From: Avipropionibacterium sp050157065
GTDB lineage: Bacteria > Actinomycetota > Actinomycetes > Propionibacteriales > Propionibacteriaceae
Direction: 5' to 3' (one strand)
NCBI GenBank assembly: GCA_050157065.1
Contig: CP189573.1
Length of the DNA stretch: 64,000 nucleotides
Under the pieces are notes generated by a model. The model was not told where the DNA came from. It did no database searches and worked only from the letters and a program-made list of their open reading frames with translations. Position 1 is the first letter of the stretch. The number at the start of each line of letters is the position of its first letter. Positions 8,328 through 17,133 of this stretch are shown here, piece by piece. A program made the translations under genes and the position numbers.

Positions 8328-9971
8328 ATGGCGAGGATGGAGCTGTCGCGGCGAGCGATGCTGGGTGGTTTGGCCGGGGTGGCCGGGGCTGCGGCACTGG
8401 CGGCCTGTCAACCGTCCGGTGGGTCGGGTGGCACGGGCGGGACGGGGGGTTCCGGTCGGGCCGCGAGTGGGTCGTTCACGCCCCCGGCGTACGTACCGTT
8501 CGAGGGAATCACCCCCGATCTGCCCGGAACCGAGGACGGTGTCTCGCCCGGCTTCCTGAGTTTCCCGAACCCGGTGATCGCGCGCGACGGGTTCCCGTTG
8601 CCCGACACCGAGCCCGTCACTGCCCTGATGCAGAACGCTCCGCCCCACATTGCTCCCGAGAAGAACCCCGCCTACGAGGCCTTCCGTCGGGACGCGGGCA
8701 ACGCGATGAACGCGACCACGATCATCTCGACCGAGTACAAGGACAAGTACACGGTGACGATCGCGGGCAACGAGATCCCCGACTTCATGATGATGGAGGT
8801 CGTGCCGCAGTTCCCGAGTCTGCTCGAGAAGTACTTCACCGACCTGACTGACGTGCTGGGTGGCGACGGGGTGAAGGCGTACCCGGCGTTGGCGAACATC
8901 CCGACGCCGACGTGGCAGATCCCGACGATCAACGGTCGCCTGTGGGGCATCTCGCAGCCGCGGCCGCCGGCCGGACGGATCCTGTCGACCCGCGGTGACC
9001 TGCTGGAGGCCAAGGGCCTGCCGGCCAATCCGGAACCGGCCGACGGCGCGGAGTTCGTGGAGTTGCTGGCGGCGCTGACCGACAAGGGCCAGAACCAGTT
9101 TGCCCTCGGTGCTGACCCGGTCGGCTGGGTTCTGCGCGGCGTGCTCGAGATGATGGGCGCGCCCAATGTCTGGGCCATGGACGGGGACACCTTCGTCAGC
9201 CAGATCGCGTCGGAGCAGATGAAGGACGCCCTCAACGAGACCGGCAAGATCGTCCAGGCGGGCTATCTCCACCCCAACTCGTTCTCCGACCCCGGCCAGA
9301 ACGGGGCCTGGTGGACGGCGGGCACCACGGCCATGATGTTCCAGGGGTTCACCGGCTGGGGCACCTTCGCCCGCCAACACCCCGACTGGAAGGTCGGCTA
9401 CGTCCGGCTGCCCACGTGGGACGGCAGTGCGAAGGCGTCGATCTACCGGAGTCAGGCCGGCTACTACTCCTTCGTGGGGATCAAGAAGCAGTCCAGCGAC
9501 AAGCGGCTGGAGGAGTTGCTGAAACTGGCCGACCTGATCGCGTCGCCGTTCGGCACCCAGCAGTTCCTCGACGTGAACTACGGCGCCGAGGGCGTCACCT
9601 ACGAGATGAAGGACGGCAACCCGGAGTTCCTCGAGAACGCGTCGGACAACACGATCAAGGGTTGGCCCTACCTGGGCGGCAACGCCCAGGCGGTGCTGTT
9701 CGCCCCCGGTCAGGACGACCTGATCAGGGCGCAGCACACCTACCTGAGCGAAGTGATGACTGAGGGCGTCGACGACGCCTCGAACGGCCTCTACTCCGAG
9801 ACCTCGGTCACCAAGGGTGCCACGTTCGGTTCCAAGATGAAGGACGTGCAGCGGGCCGTCATGTTGGGCGAGAAGCCGATGTCGGAGTGGGAGTCGTTCG
9901 TGGCCACCTGGCAGTCCGAGGTGGGCGACACGATGGCGGCCGAGTACGCCGAGGCAAAGGCCAACTCCTGA
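8328..9971 (+). CDS. Extracellular solute-binding lipoprotein (ABC sugar type)
   Basis: Secreted binding protein of 547 residues anchored as a lipoprotein. The N-terminus has a twin-arginine motif (SRRAML), a hydrophobic core and a lipobox LAAC. A Gly/Ser-rich linker precedes the mature domain. The large size and the PDLPGT plus late QYLD-like features suggest the LplA/family 1 sugar-binding group. The ATG at 8328 is chosen over ATGs at 8298 and 8322 because GGAGAGG lies about 7 nt before it. No permease genes are adjacent, so it is an orphan component that may serve a transporter elsewhere. It resembles the lipoprotein starting at 62789 (PAY-P-PD-PGT near the N-terminus). Confidence 0.85.
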   Translation: MARMELSRRAMLGGLAGVAGAAALAACQPSGGSGGTGGTGGSGRAASGSFTPPAYVPFEGITPDLPGTEDGVSPGFLSFPNPVIARDGFPLPDTEPVTALMQNAPPHIAPEKNPAYEAFRRDAGNAMNATTIISTEYKDKYTVTIAGNEIPDFMMMEVVPQFPSLLEKYFTDLTDVLGGDGVKAYPALANIPTPTWQIPTINGRLWGISQPRPPAGRILSTRGDLLEAKGLPANPEPADGAEFVELLAALTDKGQNQFALGADPVGWVLRGVLEMMGAPNVWAMDGDTFVSQIASEQMKDALNETGKIVQAGYLHPNSFSDPGQNGAWWTAGTTAMMFQGFTGWGTFARQHPDWKVGYVRLPTWDGSAKASIYRSQAGYYSFVGIKKQSSDKRLEELLKLADLIASPFGTQQFLDVNYGAEGVTYEMKDGNPEFLENASDNTIKGWPYLGGNAQAVLFAPGQDDLIRAQHTYLSEVMTEGVDDASNGLYSETSVTKGATFGSKMKDVQRAVMLGEKPMSEWESFVATWQSEVGDTMAAEYAEAKANS

Positions 9972-9981
9972 ACCACCCCCG

Positions 9982-10020
9982 GCCCCGCCACCGCCACGAT
10001 CGACGTGCCGGTGGCGGGGC
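9982..10020 (+). terminator. Hairpin after solute-binding protein gene
   Basis: A perfect 12-bp inverted repeat (GCCCCGCCACCG at 9982-9993 against 10009-10020, 15-nt loop) lies 10 bp after the stop codon at 9971. The trailing T-tract is poor, as is usual for high-GC actinobacterial terminators. Confidence 0.6.
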
Positions 10021-10123
10021 TCGGTCACGTCCGGCCCAGTGGGAATAGTCCGAGCCCTCCATGCCTTGAGTCGATGACGCTCAACTCTCGTGGCGCCATG
10101 AAACGACGTGGAAGGACTTCCTC

Positions 10124-12478
10124 ATGGACTCGGCAACCCGACTCCCCGTACTCTTCCTGACCGACCAGGTGGTACTCCCCGGCATGGTCGTGCCGTTGGA
10201 ACTGGATGATGCGGCTCGTACGGCCATCGACACGGCCCGGGCGCACTCTGACGAACAGCTCATCGTGGCCCCGCGACTCGAGGACCGCTACGCCTCGTAC
10301 GGCGTCGTCGCCCGCGTGGTGCAACTCGGCCGCACCCGGGTCGGCACCCCGGCAGCGGTGATCCGCGCCGAGAAGCGGGTCCGGATCGGCTCCGGGGTCT
10401 CCGGCCCCGGCAGCGCGCTGTGGGTGGAGGCGACCGTCGTCGACGCGCCGGACGCCGATGACGCCCGCGCAGCCGAACTCGCCGACGAGTACCGCTCGCT
10501 CGCGATCGCCCTGCTGCAACGACGCGACGCCTGGCAGGCGATCGACACCATCAACCGGGTCACCGACCCGTCCGCACTGGCCGACCTGGCCGGGTACAGC
10601 CCGTGGCTGAAGGACGACCAGCTGCGCGAACTGCTCGAGACCCCCGAGGTCATCGCGCGGTTCGAGCTGTTGATCACCTGGACCCGGGAGCATGCCGCCG
10701 AGACCGAGGTGAACGAGGCGATCGCCGACGACGTCCGCGAGGGCATCGAGAAGGGGCAGCGGGAGTACCTGTTGCGGCAACAGCTCGCCGCGATCCGCAA
10801 GGAGCTCGGCGAGGGCGAGCCCGACGGCGCCGACGACTACCGCACCAAGGTGACCGAGGCCGACCTGCCCGAGAAGGTGCGGGAGGCCGCGCTGCGTGAG
10901 GTCGACAAGCTGGAACGTGCGAGTGAGCAGAACCCCGAGGCCGGATGGATCCGGACCTGGCTCGACACCATCCTCGACCTGCCGTGGCAGGTGACGACGA
11001 CCGACTCGACCGACATCGTCGCCGCCCGTGAGGTGCTCGACGCCGACCACCACGGCCTCGACGACGTGAAGGACCGCATCGTGGAGTACCTGGCCGTGCG
11101 GGCCCGGCGTGCCAACCGCGGGCTGCAGGTCATCGGGGGTCGTGGCTCGGGTGCCGTGCTGGCGCTCGCCGGACCGCCCGGGGTCGGCAAGACCTCGCTG
11201 GGCGAGTCGGTGGCCCGCGCACTGGGACGCACGTTCGTCCGGGTCGCCCTGGGTGGCGTGCGCGACGAGGCCGAGATCCGGGGCCACCGGCGGACGTACG
11301 TGGGTGCGCTGCCGGGGCGGATCGTGCGCGCCATCAGCGAGGCCGGGTCGATGAACCCGGTCGTGCTGCTGGACGAGGTCGACAAGATCGGCTCGGACTT
11401 CCGGGGCGACCCGGCGGCCGCCCTGCTCGAGGTGCTCGACCCGGCGCAGAACCACACGTTCCGCGACCACTACCTCGAAGTCGATCTTGACCTGTCCGAC
11501 GTGGTGTTCCTGGCGACCGCCAACGTGATCGAGAACATCCCGCAGCCGCTGCTGGACCGGATGGAACTGATCACCATCGACGGCTACACCGAGGACGACA
11601 AGATCGCGATCGCCCGCGACTTCCTGCTCCCACGGCAGTTGGAGCGTACGGCGTTGGGCTCCGACGAGGTCGAGTTCACCGAGGATGCGTTGCGTGAGAT
11701 CGCCGCGAACCACACTCGTGAGCCCGGCGTTCGGCAGCTGGAACGCCTGCTGGCCAAGGCGTTGCGGAAGGTGGCGACCACGTTGCCGACCGACACCGAC
11801 GAGGCGAGCGAGCCGGTGGTGATCACCGAGGCGAGCCTGAAGGACTACCTGGGGCGGCCACGGTTCACCCCCGAATCGCACGAGCGGACCTCGGTGCCCG
11901 GTGTTGCGACCGGTCTCGCGGTGACCGGGCTCGGTGGTGACGTGCTCTACATCGAGGCCAACACCACCGAGGGCAAGCCGGGTCTCACGCTGACCGGACA
12001 GCTCGGTGACGTGATGAAGGAGTCCGCCCAGATCGCCTTGTCGTACGTGAAGGCGCACGCCGACACGTTGGGGATCACCGACACGTCAGTCCTTGATCAG
12101 CACCTGCACATCCACGTGCCGGCCGGGGCGGTGCCGAAGGACGGCCCGTCCGCGGGCGTCACCATGGTGACCGCGATCGTGTCGATGGCGCTGGGCCGGC
12201 CCGTGCGATCCGATGTCGGGATGACCGGTGAGGTCACGCTGAACGGTCGGGTGCTCCCGATCGGTGGCGTGAAGCAGAAGCTGCTCGCCGCGCAGCGGGC
12301 CGGGCTGACCACCGTGTTCGTGCCGCAGCGCAACGAGCCCGACCTGGACGACGTCCCCGACGAGGTCCTTGCCGCGGTTGAGGTGCAGCCGATGAGCGAC
12401 GTCGCCGTGCTGGTCCGCCGGGCCCTCGGGCTCGGCGAGGCCGAAACGGCGTCCGAAGCGGGGCCCGCGGCCGCCTGA
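10124..12478 (+). CDS. lon: ATP-dependent Lon protease
   Basis: Cytoplasmic AAA+ serine protease of 784 residues, normal for bacterial LonA. The N-terminal substrate-binding domain begins with LPVLFLTDQVVLPGMVVP. The ATPase has Walker A GPPGVGKT at residues 350-357 and Walker B VVLLDEVDK. The C-terminal protease domain has the catalytic Ser676 in KDGPSAG and the Lys in GGVKQK (Lys719 by the usual 43-residue spacing). It degrades misfolded and regulatory proteins. The ATG at 10124 has GAAGGA upstream. It is monocistronic and faces a strong palindrome at its 3' end. Confidence 0.97.
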   Translation: MDSATRLPVLFLTDQVVLPGMVVPLELDDAARTAIDTARAHSDEQLIVAPRLEDRYASYGVVARVVQLGRTRVGTPAAVIRAEKRVRIGSGVSGPGSALWVEATVVDAPDADDARAAELADEYRSLAIALLQRRDAWQAIDTINRVTDPSALADLAGYSPWLKDDQLRELLETPEVIARFELLITWTREHAAETEVNEAIADDVREGIEKGQREYLLRQQLAAIRKELGEGEPDGADDYRTKVTEADLPEKVREAALREVDKLERASEQNPEAGWIRTWLDTILDLPWQVTTTDSTDIVAAREVLDADHHGLDDVKDRIVEYLAVRARRANRGLQVIGGRGSGAVLALAGPPGVGKTSLGESVARALGRTFVRVALGGVRDEAEIRGHRRTYVGALPGRIVRAISEAGSMNPVVLLDEVDKIGSDFRGDPAAALLEVLDPAQNHTFRDHYLEVDLDLSDVVFLATANVIENIPQPLLDRMELITIDGYTEDDKIAIARDFLLPRQLERTALGSDEVEFTEDALREIAANHTREPGVRQLERLLAKALRKVATTLPTDTDEASEPVVITEASLKDYLGRPRFTPESHERTSVPGVATGLAVTGLGGDVLYIEANTTEGKPGLTLTGQLGDVMKESAQIALSYVKAHADTLGITDTSVLDQHLHIHVPAGAVPKDGPSAGVTMVTAIVSMALGRPVRSDVGMTGEVTLNGRVLPIGGVKQKLLAAQRAGLTTVFVPQRNEPDLDDVPDEVLAAVEVQPMSDVAVLVRRALGLGEAETASEAGPAAA

Positions 12479-12499
12479 GGCCGGATCCGTCGTAAAAGT

Positions 12500-12554
12500 G
12501 GGCGCCACAGCGACACAGGTGGACGTGAGCTCCACGGGTGTCGCTGTGGCGCCC
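12500..12554. terminator. Long bidirectional terminator hairpin between lon and NmrA-like gene
   Basis: A 17-bp perfect inverted repeat (GGGCGCCACAGCGACAC at 12500-12516 with its complement at 12538-12554) encloses an inner GTGGA/TCCAC stem. It sits between two convergent genes, with TAAAA just before and TT just after, so it can end transcription from both sides. Confidence 0.75.
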
Positions 12555-12578
12555 TTCGTCACGGGAGCGCCGGCGGAT

Positions 12579-13424
12579 TCAGCCGGCCAGCAGGTCGCGG
12601 AGCCCGATCGGCGGCCGGCCGGTGATCTCGGCGACCGTGTCGGTCGGCCCGTCCAGTTCGCCGGCGGCAATCGCGGTGTAGGTGCTGACCCAGGCGTCGT
12701 ACTGCCACTGCTCGGCGGGCCAGCGCAGCCGTGACTGGTACGCCTCCTCGATCGTCTCGTCGTGGAAACGGACGGTCCGGCCGGTCCGTTCGGTGATGAT
12801 GGCAGCTGCCTCGGTGAGGGTGAGGGCTGCGGGCCCGGTGAGGTCGTGGGTCACGTTGCGGTGCTGTGCCGGACGGGTGAGCACCTCGGCCGCCACCGCG
12901 GCGACGTCGGCCTGGGCCACCGCCGCGACCCGACCGTCCCCGGCAGGGCCGCGGATCACGCCGTCGTCGCCGGCCAGCTTCGGCAGGAAGTCGAGGTAGA
13001 AGTTGTCGCGCAGGAAGGTGTGCGCGATGTGTTCGTGGCGCCGGATGTGTTCCTCGGTGGCGAAGTGGTCGCGCGCCAGTGTGAACGTGGCGGTCGGCGA
13101 GGCCCCGAAGAACGACAGGTAGACCAGATGCTCGACGCCGGCATGGGCGGCCGCGTCGACGAAGTCGAGGTGCTGCTCCAACCGGTCCACCGACTCGGCG
13201 GCCGACACCATGAACACCACCTCGGTGCCGGTGAGCGCCTCGCGCACCGCCGACCGGTCACCGTACTCGGCCTGCGCCACCGTCGCACCGGGCAGGTCCG
13301 GTGCCCGGCTCGGGTCACGCACCAGCAGGCGCAACGGCAACCCACGCGCCGCCAGCGTGCGGGCGACCATGCCGCCCACCACGCCGGTGCTCCCGGTGAC
13401 GGCGATCGGTGATGTGCTGCTCAT
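12579..13424 (-). CDS. NmrA-like NAD(P)-binding protein
   Basis: 281-residue Rossmann protein of the atypical short-chain dehydrogenase group. The N-terminal glycine motif is TGSTGVVGGMVAR, with LVRDPSRAPDL for NADP-type binding and VYLSFFGASP at the position of the usual YxxxK region but without a clear catalytic Tyr-Lys pair, as in NmrA/QOR2-like redox sensors. The ATG at 13424 has a strong GAGGAGG site; upstream reading in the same frame has no such signal. The function is probably NADP-dependent reduction or redox sensing, substrate unknown. Its upstream region (13425-13716) holds no supported gene and ends at the composite element. Confidence 0.8.
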   Translation of the reverse strand: MSSTSPIAVTGSTGVVGGMVARTLAARGLPLRLLVRDPSRAPDLPGATVAQAEYGDRSAVREALTGTEVVFMVSAAESVDRLEQHLDFVDAAAHAGVEHLVYLSFFGASPTATFTLARDHFATEEHIRRHEHIAHTFLRDNFYLDFLPKLAGDDGVIRGPAGDGRVAAVAQADVAAVAAEVLTRPAQHRNVTHDLTGPAALTLTEAAAIITERTGRTVRFHDETIEEAYQSRLRWPAEQWQYDAWVSTYTAIAAGELDGPTDTVAEITGRPPIGLRDLLAG

Positions 13425-13712
13425 CGGACCTCCTCGGGTGGCCTTCCGAGGCAGACTAGCGGCACGATGATGAGCAACCAGGACGCACTCTTGACGGTGC
13501 GTGCGCCGACCAGATTCACGATGTCGTTCTCGAATCCAGCCGTGGGCAGGTAGTTCCACGATGCCGCGGCCACCAGCATCCGATGACTCCCGGAGTGCAC
13601 GAGGGGGAGCTCTGGTGGCGGTGTCCCGCCGAGGACGGGCCGGGCGTTCGTCAACGGGTCCCGCTGTGAACACGCGATCAGTACAGAGGCGTCCGGCGAA
13701 ATCGGGGTGGTG

Positions 13713-13716
13713 ATGG
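13713..13716. repeat. Outer 4-bp direct repeat ATGG, left flank
   Basis: These four bases immediately precede the left end (TGGGCTGACC) of the first IS copy. The same four bases follow the right end of the second copy at 29682-29685. IS407-group elements are known to duplicate 4 bp at the target. The inner flanks (ATCT after copy 1, GGAG before copy 2) match neither each other nor the outer pair. Confidence 0.65.
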
Positions 13717-13799
13717 TGGGCTGACCCCGTTTTGTAGGTCCGGTGGTTCTGGGAGTCGTCCTGTCGCCCGTGGTTGCGGGCAGGGAGACTGGTCAGATC

Positions 13800-14084
13800 A
13801 TGTCGAACATCAGGAAGCGTCACACCCCGGAGCAGGTCGTCCGCAAGCTCGGGCAGGCCGACAGGATGCTCGCCGACGGCAGCGACATCGCCGCGGTGTG
13901 TCGGGAGCTTGGGATATCCGAGCAGACGTATTACCGGTGGCGTAACCAGTACGGCGGACTGAAGGCCGACGACGCGAAGCGTCTCAAGGAGCTGGAGAAG
14001 CAGAACGCCACGCTCAAGCGATTGCTGGCCGAAGCGGAGCTGGAGAAGGCCGCGCTCAAGGAGCTGGCCGAGGGAAACTTCTAG
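13800..14084 (+). CDS. IS3-family transposase OrfA (copy 1)
   Basis: 94-residue DNA-binding subunit with a helix-turn-helix (VCRELGISEQTYYRWRNQYG) and a C-terminal leucine-rich coiled coil (LKELEKQNATLKRLLAEAEL). The ATG at 13800 begins the usual HTPEQVVRKL block; an in-frame GTG further left is unlikely. It is intact and identical to the copy-2 protein. It could still bind the IS ends and act as an inhibitor when made alone. Confidence 0.92.
   Translation: MSNIRKRHTPEQVVRKLGQADRMLADGSDIAAVCRELGISEQTYYRWRNQYGGLKADDAKRLKELEKQNATLKRLLAEAELEKAALKELAEGNF
14072..14078 (+). promoter_or_regulatory. -1 ribosomal frameshift heptamer GGGAAAC (copy 1)
   Basis: G GGA AAC is in the correct phase with orfA codons (X XXY YYZ), six bases before its stop. 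A -1 slip moves into the orfB frame and continues through GRRRAAVSHLIRTLQ into the integrase domain. This is the established way IS3-family elements make the OrfAB transposase. The same heptamer is at 28788-28794 in copy 2. Confidence 0.7.
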
Positions 14085-14954
14085 GCCCGGGCAGGCGCCG
14101 CGCCGCCGTCTCGCACCTGATCAGGACACTGCAGGTGAGCGAGCGGATGGCGTGCCGTCTGGCCGGGCTGAGCAGGTCCGCGTACCGTCGCCCGCTCAAG
14201 GGCGACACGGTCGCCGACCCTGATCGCGCGTTGCGAGACTGGCTGCGCGCGTGGGCGAAGAAGCATCCCCGCTACGGGTACCGGCGGGCGTATCACGACG
14301 CCCGGGGTGAGGGCTGGGCGGTGAACCACAAGAAGATCCAAGGCCTCTGGCGAGCCGAAGGCCTCCGCGTCCCGCAGCGGCGACGCCGCAAGCGTGTCGG
14401 ATCCTCGACCGTCGACGCCCCGGCGGCGGTCGCACCGAACCTCGTATGGGCGGTGGACTTCCAGTTCGACGCCGACGAGCGGGGCTGCCCGATCAAGATC
14501 TGCTCCATCGTCGACGAGCACACCCGCGAATGCATCGGCGGGCTCGTGGAGCGGTCGATCACCGCCGACCGGCTCACCGCCCACCTCGAAGAGCTCGTCG
14601 CCGTCCGCGGAGCACCGGGTGTGCTCCGCAGCGACAACGGGCCCGAGTTCATCAGCGACGCGATGGCCGACTGGGCGGGTACCCGCACCGGCCTGCCTGT
14701 TCTACATTCCGCCCGGCTCGCCCTGGCACAACGGATACGTCGAATCGTTCAACAGCCGCCTCCGCGACGAGTGTCTCAACATCAACAGCTTCTACTCACT
14801 GCTGCACGCTCAGGTCGTGATCGGCGACTGGAAGACCGAGTACAACCATCAGCGTCGGCACTCATCGCTCGGCTACCTACCCCCGGCCGAGTACGCTCGG
14901 CAGTGCACCCATCAAATCGAAACCGACGACTCACAGAGCGACCGGACCGAATGA
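14081..14954 (+). pseudogene. IS3-family transposase OrfB, frameshifted by a 4-bp duplication (copy 1)
   Basis: DDE integrase subunit. The first part is intact: ERMACRLAGLSRSAYRRPL, the first catalytic Asp in VWAVDFQF and the second in RSDNGPEF. A tandem duplication of CCTG at 14692-14699 then shifts the frame, so the final catalytic Glu (in SRLRDECLN) and the tail are read only in another frame that ends at 14954. A functional OrfAB cannot be made from this copy. After the shift the open frame runs without a stop into the M15 peptidase gene, giving a chimeric open frame that ends at 15874. Confidence 0.88.
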
Positions 14955-14983
14955 AGGGGGCGGCCCAATCTGGGCGGTCGTCG

Positions 14984-15874
14984 ATGAGCAGACCCGACGA
15001 TTCGGTGCAGTTGGCCGCGCGCCGCAGACCGATAGCGGCTGCAGTGGGCGTAGCTGCAGCGCTACTGCTCCAGGCATGCACGGCAGGAGGACTAAGCACA
15101 GATCCACCCTCGTCGGCCGCAGGCGCACCCAGTAGCGCCGCTACCGTGGGGTCGCCCTCCCCGACGTCGCCGCCGACCCGCCCTCCGTCCACGGCGCCGC
15201 CCCCATCGATCTCGCCGACCACACTGCCTCCCTCGTCGGAGGCATCACCGAGCTCACCCACAGCCTCGTTCTCAGCCCAGGCGGTCGCAGTCATCCGACA
15301 GGTGCCACCCGAGCAGTGGCAACGTATGACCGACGCAGGCATGGTCCGCCCAGGCTGTCCAATTACCCGCCGCGACCAGCTCCGGCGCGTCGATATCCGC
15401 TTCCACGACTTCGACGGCAAGATCCAGCGCGGCCATCTGATCGTTAACGCCGACGTAGCGCCCTCCATCGCCCGCATCTTCGCCGAGCTGTACGAACAAA
15501 AGTTTCCGATCGAACGCATGCAAGGTGTCGAGGCCTACGACGGCGATGTCAACGACAGCTTGGCCGACAACAACACCTCCGCCTACAACTGCCGCCGACC
15601 AGATCAGACCAATTCACCCGTTGCTCAGTCGCCGCACGCCAACGGACGAGCGATTGACATCAACCCCGTCCAGAATCCCTGGCGTGACCGCAGGTGCGCT
15701 TGCTGGTCGCCGTCAGCGCGAAACGCGGATCGGACCGCTGGGCCGGGAAAGATCTTGAAGAACGGTCCCCTGTGGCAGAGCTTCGATCGAGAAGATTGGA
15801 TCTGGCAGAACATCGATGTCCCCGACTACATGCACTTCGACACCGGTTACCCCTCCGTACCATTCGACCGTTGA
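14984..15874 (+). CDS. M15-family D,D-carboxypeptidase-like lipoprotein
   Basis: 296-residue exported protein. A short basic N-terminus, hydrophobic segment and lipobox (LLQAC) are followed by a Ser/Thr/Pro-rich linker of about 70 residues and a C-terminal peptidase_M15_4-like domain. The zinc-site motifs are visible: HANGRAIDINP and, near the end, DYMHFD. These enzymes cleave peptidoglycan stem peptides. The ATG at 14984 is only 17 bp from the end of IS copy 1, so the native promoter and ribosome site are gone or replaced by IS sequence. The protein itself appears complete. Expression may depend on the IS. Confidence 0.8.
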   Translation: MSRPDDSVQLAARRRPIAAAVGVAAALLLQACTAGGLSTDPPSSAAGAPSSAATVGSPSPTSPPTRPPSTAPPPSISPTTLPPSSEASPSSPTASFSAQAVAVIRQVPPEQWQRMTDAGMVRPGCPITRRDQLRRVDIRFHDFDGKIQRGHLIVNADVAPSIARIFAELYEQKFPIERMQGVEAYDGDVNDSLADNNTSAYNCRRPDQTNSPVAQSPHANGRAIDINPVQNPWRDRRCACWSPSARNADRTAGPGKILKNGPLWQSFDREDWIWQNIDVPDYMHFDTGYPSVPFDR

Positions 15875-15876
15875 GG

Positions 15877-15968
15877 TTGAGACTGGCCGTCAACGGGCTG
15901 TCGTAGCTCGGGCCGTCGAGCATGGCCATCAGGATGCGGGAGCGCGTCGGGTCGGCCGAGTCGGTTCA
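15877..15968 (-). pseudogene. Remnant of an ArsR-family (CmtR-like) metal regulator
   Basis: About 30 codons on the minus strand read SADPTRSRILMAMLDGPSY followed by a helix start, which matches the beginning of ArsR/CmtR-type repressors (ADPTR-RIL-ALLDG). The recognition helix, metal cysteines and C-terminus are missing and the ATG at 15968 is out of frame with this block. It is a dead fragment suggesting that a metal-responsive regulator once stood here. The rest of the gap to 16190 has no gene; CGTTCGAACG at 16162-16171 is a 10-bp palindrome shortly before cueP. Confidence 0.5.
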
Positions 15969-16190
15969 TGACAATTGCCCGCAAACCGGGGCCTTTCCAC
16001 CTCCTCTGGCGCGCTGGCGGACCGCGATCCACGCACTCTCGCCCCTGTGCCGACGACGAAGAGAAGGGGCGCAGAGAGTCGGCGCCTAGAGTTGCTTGGC
16101 ACCATGCAGATGCGCCGCTAGCGAACCCTGGCTCGCCAAACCCGGCCGACTGTCCGACCATCGTTCGAACGCGCACTGGAGGACCGCCCC

Positions 16191-16805
16191 ATGAATCGCT
16201 CGATCTCCCCGCGACTGCTGCGCCTCGTCGTCGCCTCGGCGCTCCTGCTCGGCATCGCACTCGTTGGCTGCGCAGCCCCCTCTTCCGAGCCTGGCCCGAC
16301 GCCGGTCGCCAGCCCGACGGGCGCCACGAAGCTCCTCGCCGAACACGGCTTGACCGGCCTTGACGCGGCGCAGATCATCGCGCGTCTGGATACGATGCCC
16401 GTGGCGGATCGTCCGGCCGACCTCATCGGATCCGTGCGACCAGACGTCCTTGTCCTCACCGACGCGTCCGGGAATGAGGCCCGACTGCCAATGCCCGCGG
16501 ACAAGGTGTACATCTCGGTCGCGCCCTACCGCGAGCAGACGCACGAGTGCTACTTCCACAGCTTGACGACGTGCCTGGGCGAGCTTGGCGACCAGGAGGT
16601 CCGTGTCGTGCTCACCGCCAGTGATGGAGAAGTGCTGGTGGACAAGGTTCGCCGGAGCTATGACAACGGCTTCGTCGGACTCTGGGTCCCACGCGGCATC
16701 GAAGCGACCCTCACGATCGAGCACGAGGGCCAGGCGGGCACGGCAGACATCTCCACGATGGAAGTGGACAACCCGACCTGCATCACTACGCTCCGGGTGG
16801 TCTGA
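16191..16805 (+). CDS. cueP: CueP-family periplasmic/extracytoplasmic copper-binding lipoprotein
   Basis: 204-residue lipoprotein: basic N-terminus, hydrophobic core and lipobox LVGC (Cys27). The mature part carries the family block GLTGLDAAQIIARLD and the three conserved cysteines of CueP: Cys120 and Cys128 in ECYFHSLTTCLGE and Cys197 in PTCITT. In Salmonella CueP binds copper in the periplasm; here it would do so on the outer face of the membrane. GGAGG lies before the ATG. It lies on the same strand as the DUF6153 and multicopper oxidase genes but is separated from them by IS debris, so it may be transcribed alone. Confidence 0.85.
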   Translation: MNRSISPRLLRLVVASALLLGIALVGCAAPSSEPGPTPVASPTGATKLLAEHGLTGLDAAQIIARLDTMPVADRPADLIGSVRPDVLVLTDASGNEARLPMPADKVYISVAPYREQTHECYFHSLTTCLGELGDQEVRVVLTASDGEVLVDKVRRSYDNGFVGLWVPRGIEATLTIEHEGQAGTADISTMEVDNPTCITTLRVV

Positions 16806-17133
16806 GGGCGGGCCCCGGCGCGGCGCAGCCACCACCAGCGATGGGCCGCACGCGAGAATCGCCCGTGGCCGCCCAGGAAACCCTGCCATCAGACCTTCCG
16901 ATGTCTCGGAAGTCATCTCACTCCGCACCTGCTGAAGCAACGGACGTGTCGCGTGGCGCGGTCAGTTTCGCCGGCGGCGGGTGAGGCGAAGAGGAGGCTG
17001 TGGATCGGATCGACCGCGGGGCCGAGGAGGGGGCGGCGGAGTCGTAGACACCGCTCAGGATGAAGCCGGCCACGGCTATGGCGAGTGAGGTCATTTCGTC
17101 TGCCCACACTTCATACCGTCTAGACGGCACTCA
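16806..17133. other. Intergenic stretch without a supported gene
   Basis: No open frame here has recognisable content. A minus-strand frame near 16918-17093 encodes one hydrophobic segment but no family match I can name. CCGTCTAGACGG at 17116-17127 is a perfect 12-bp palindrome just before the ISL3 remnant, possibly an operator left from a lost gene. Confidence 0.5.

Larger units (their letters stand above)
13717..14967 (+). mobile_element. IS3-family (IS407-like) element, copy 1
   Basis: 1251-bp element with terminal inverted repeats: left TGGGCTGACCCCG, right (complement) TGGGCCGCCCCCT. It encodes overlapping orfA and orfB, the normal IS3 organisation. Comparison with the copy at 28433-29681 shows identity apart from a tandem CCTG duplication (14692-14699) here and a 2-bp insertion in the other copy, giving an inferred intact length of 1247 bp. 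Confidence 0.9.

Noticed and set aside
13425..13716. Short minus-strand open frame left of the composite element as an interrupted gene
   Set aside because: It contains no recognisable motif, and joining the sequence left of 13716 to that right of 29686 does not give a convincing longer coding frame.
16918..17093. Minus-strand frame with one hydrophobic segment near 17 kb
   Set aside because: Only one possible membrane segment and then low-complexity Ser/Pro/Ala; no family resemblance and no ribosome site, so it is listed as intergenic.
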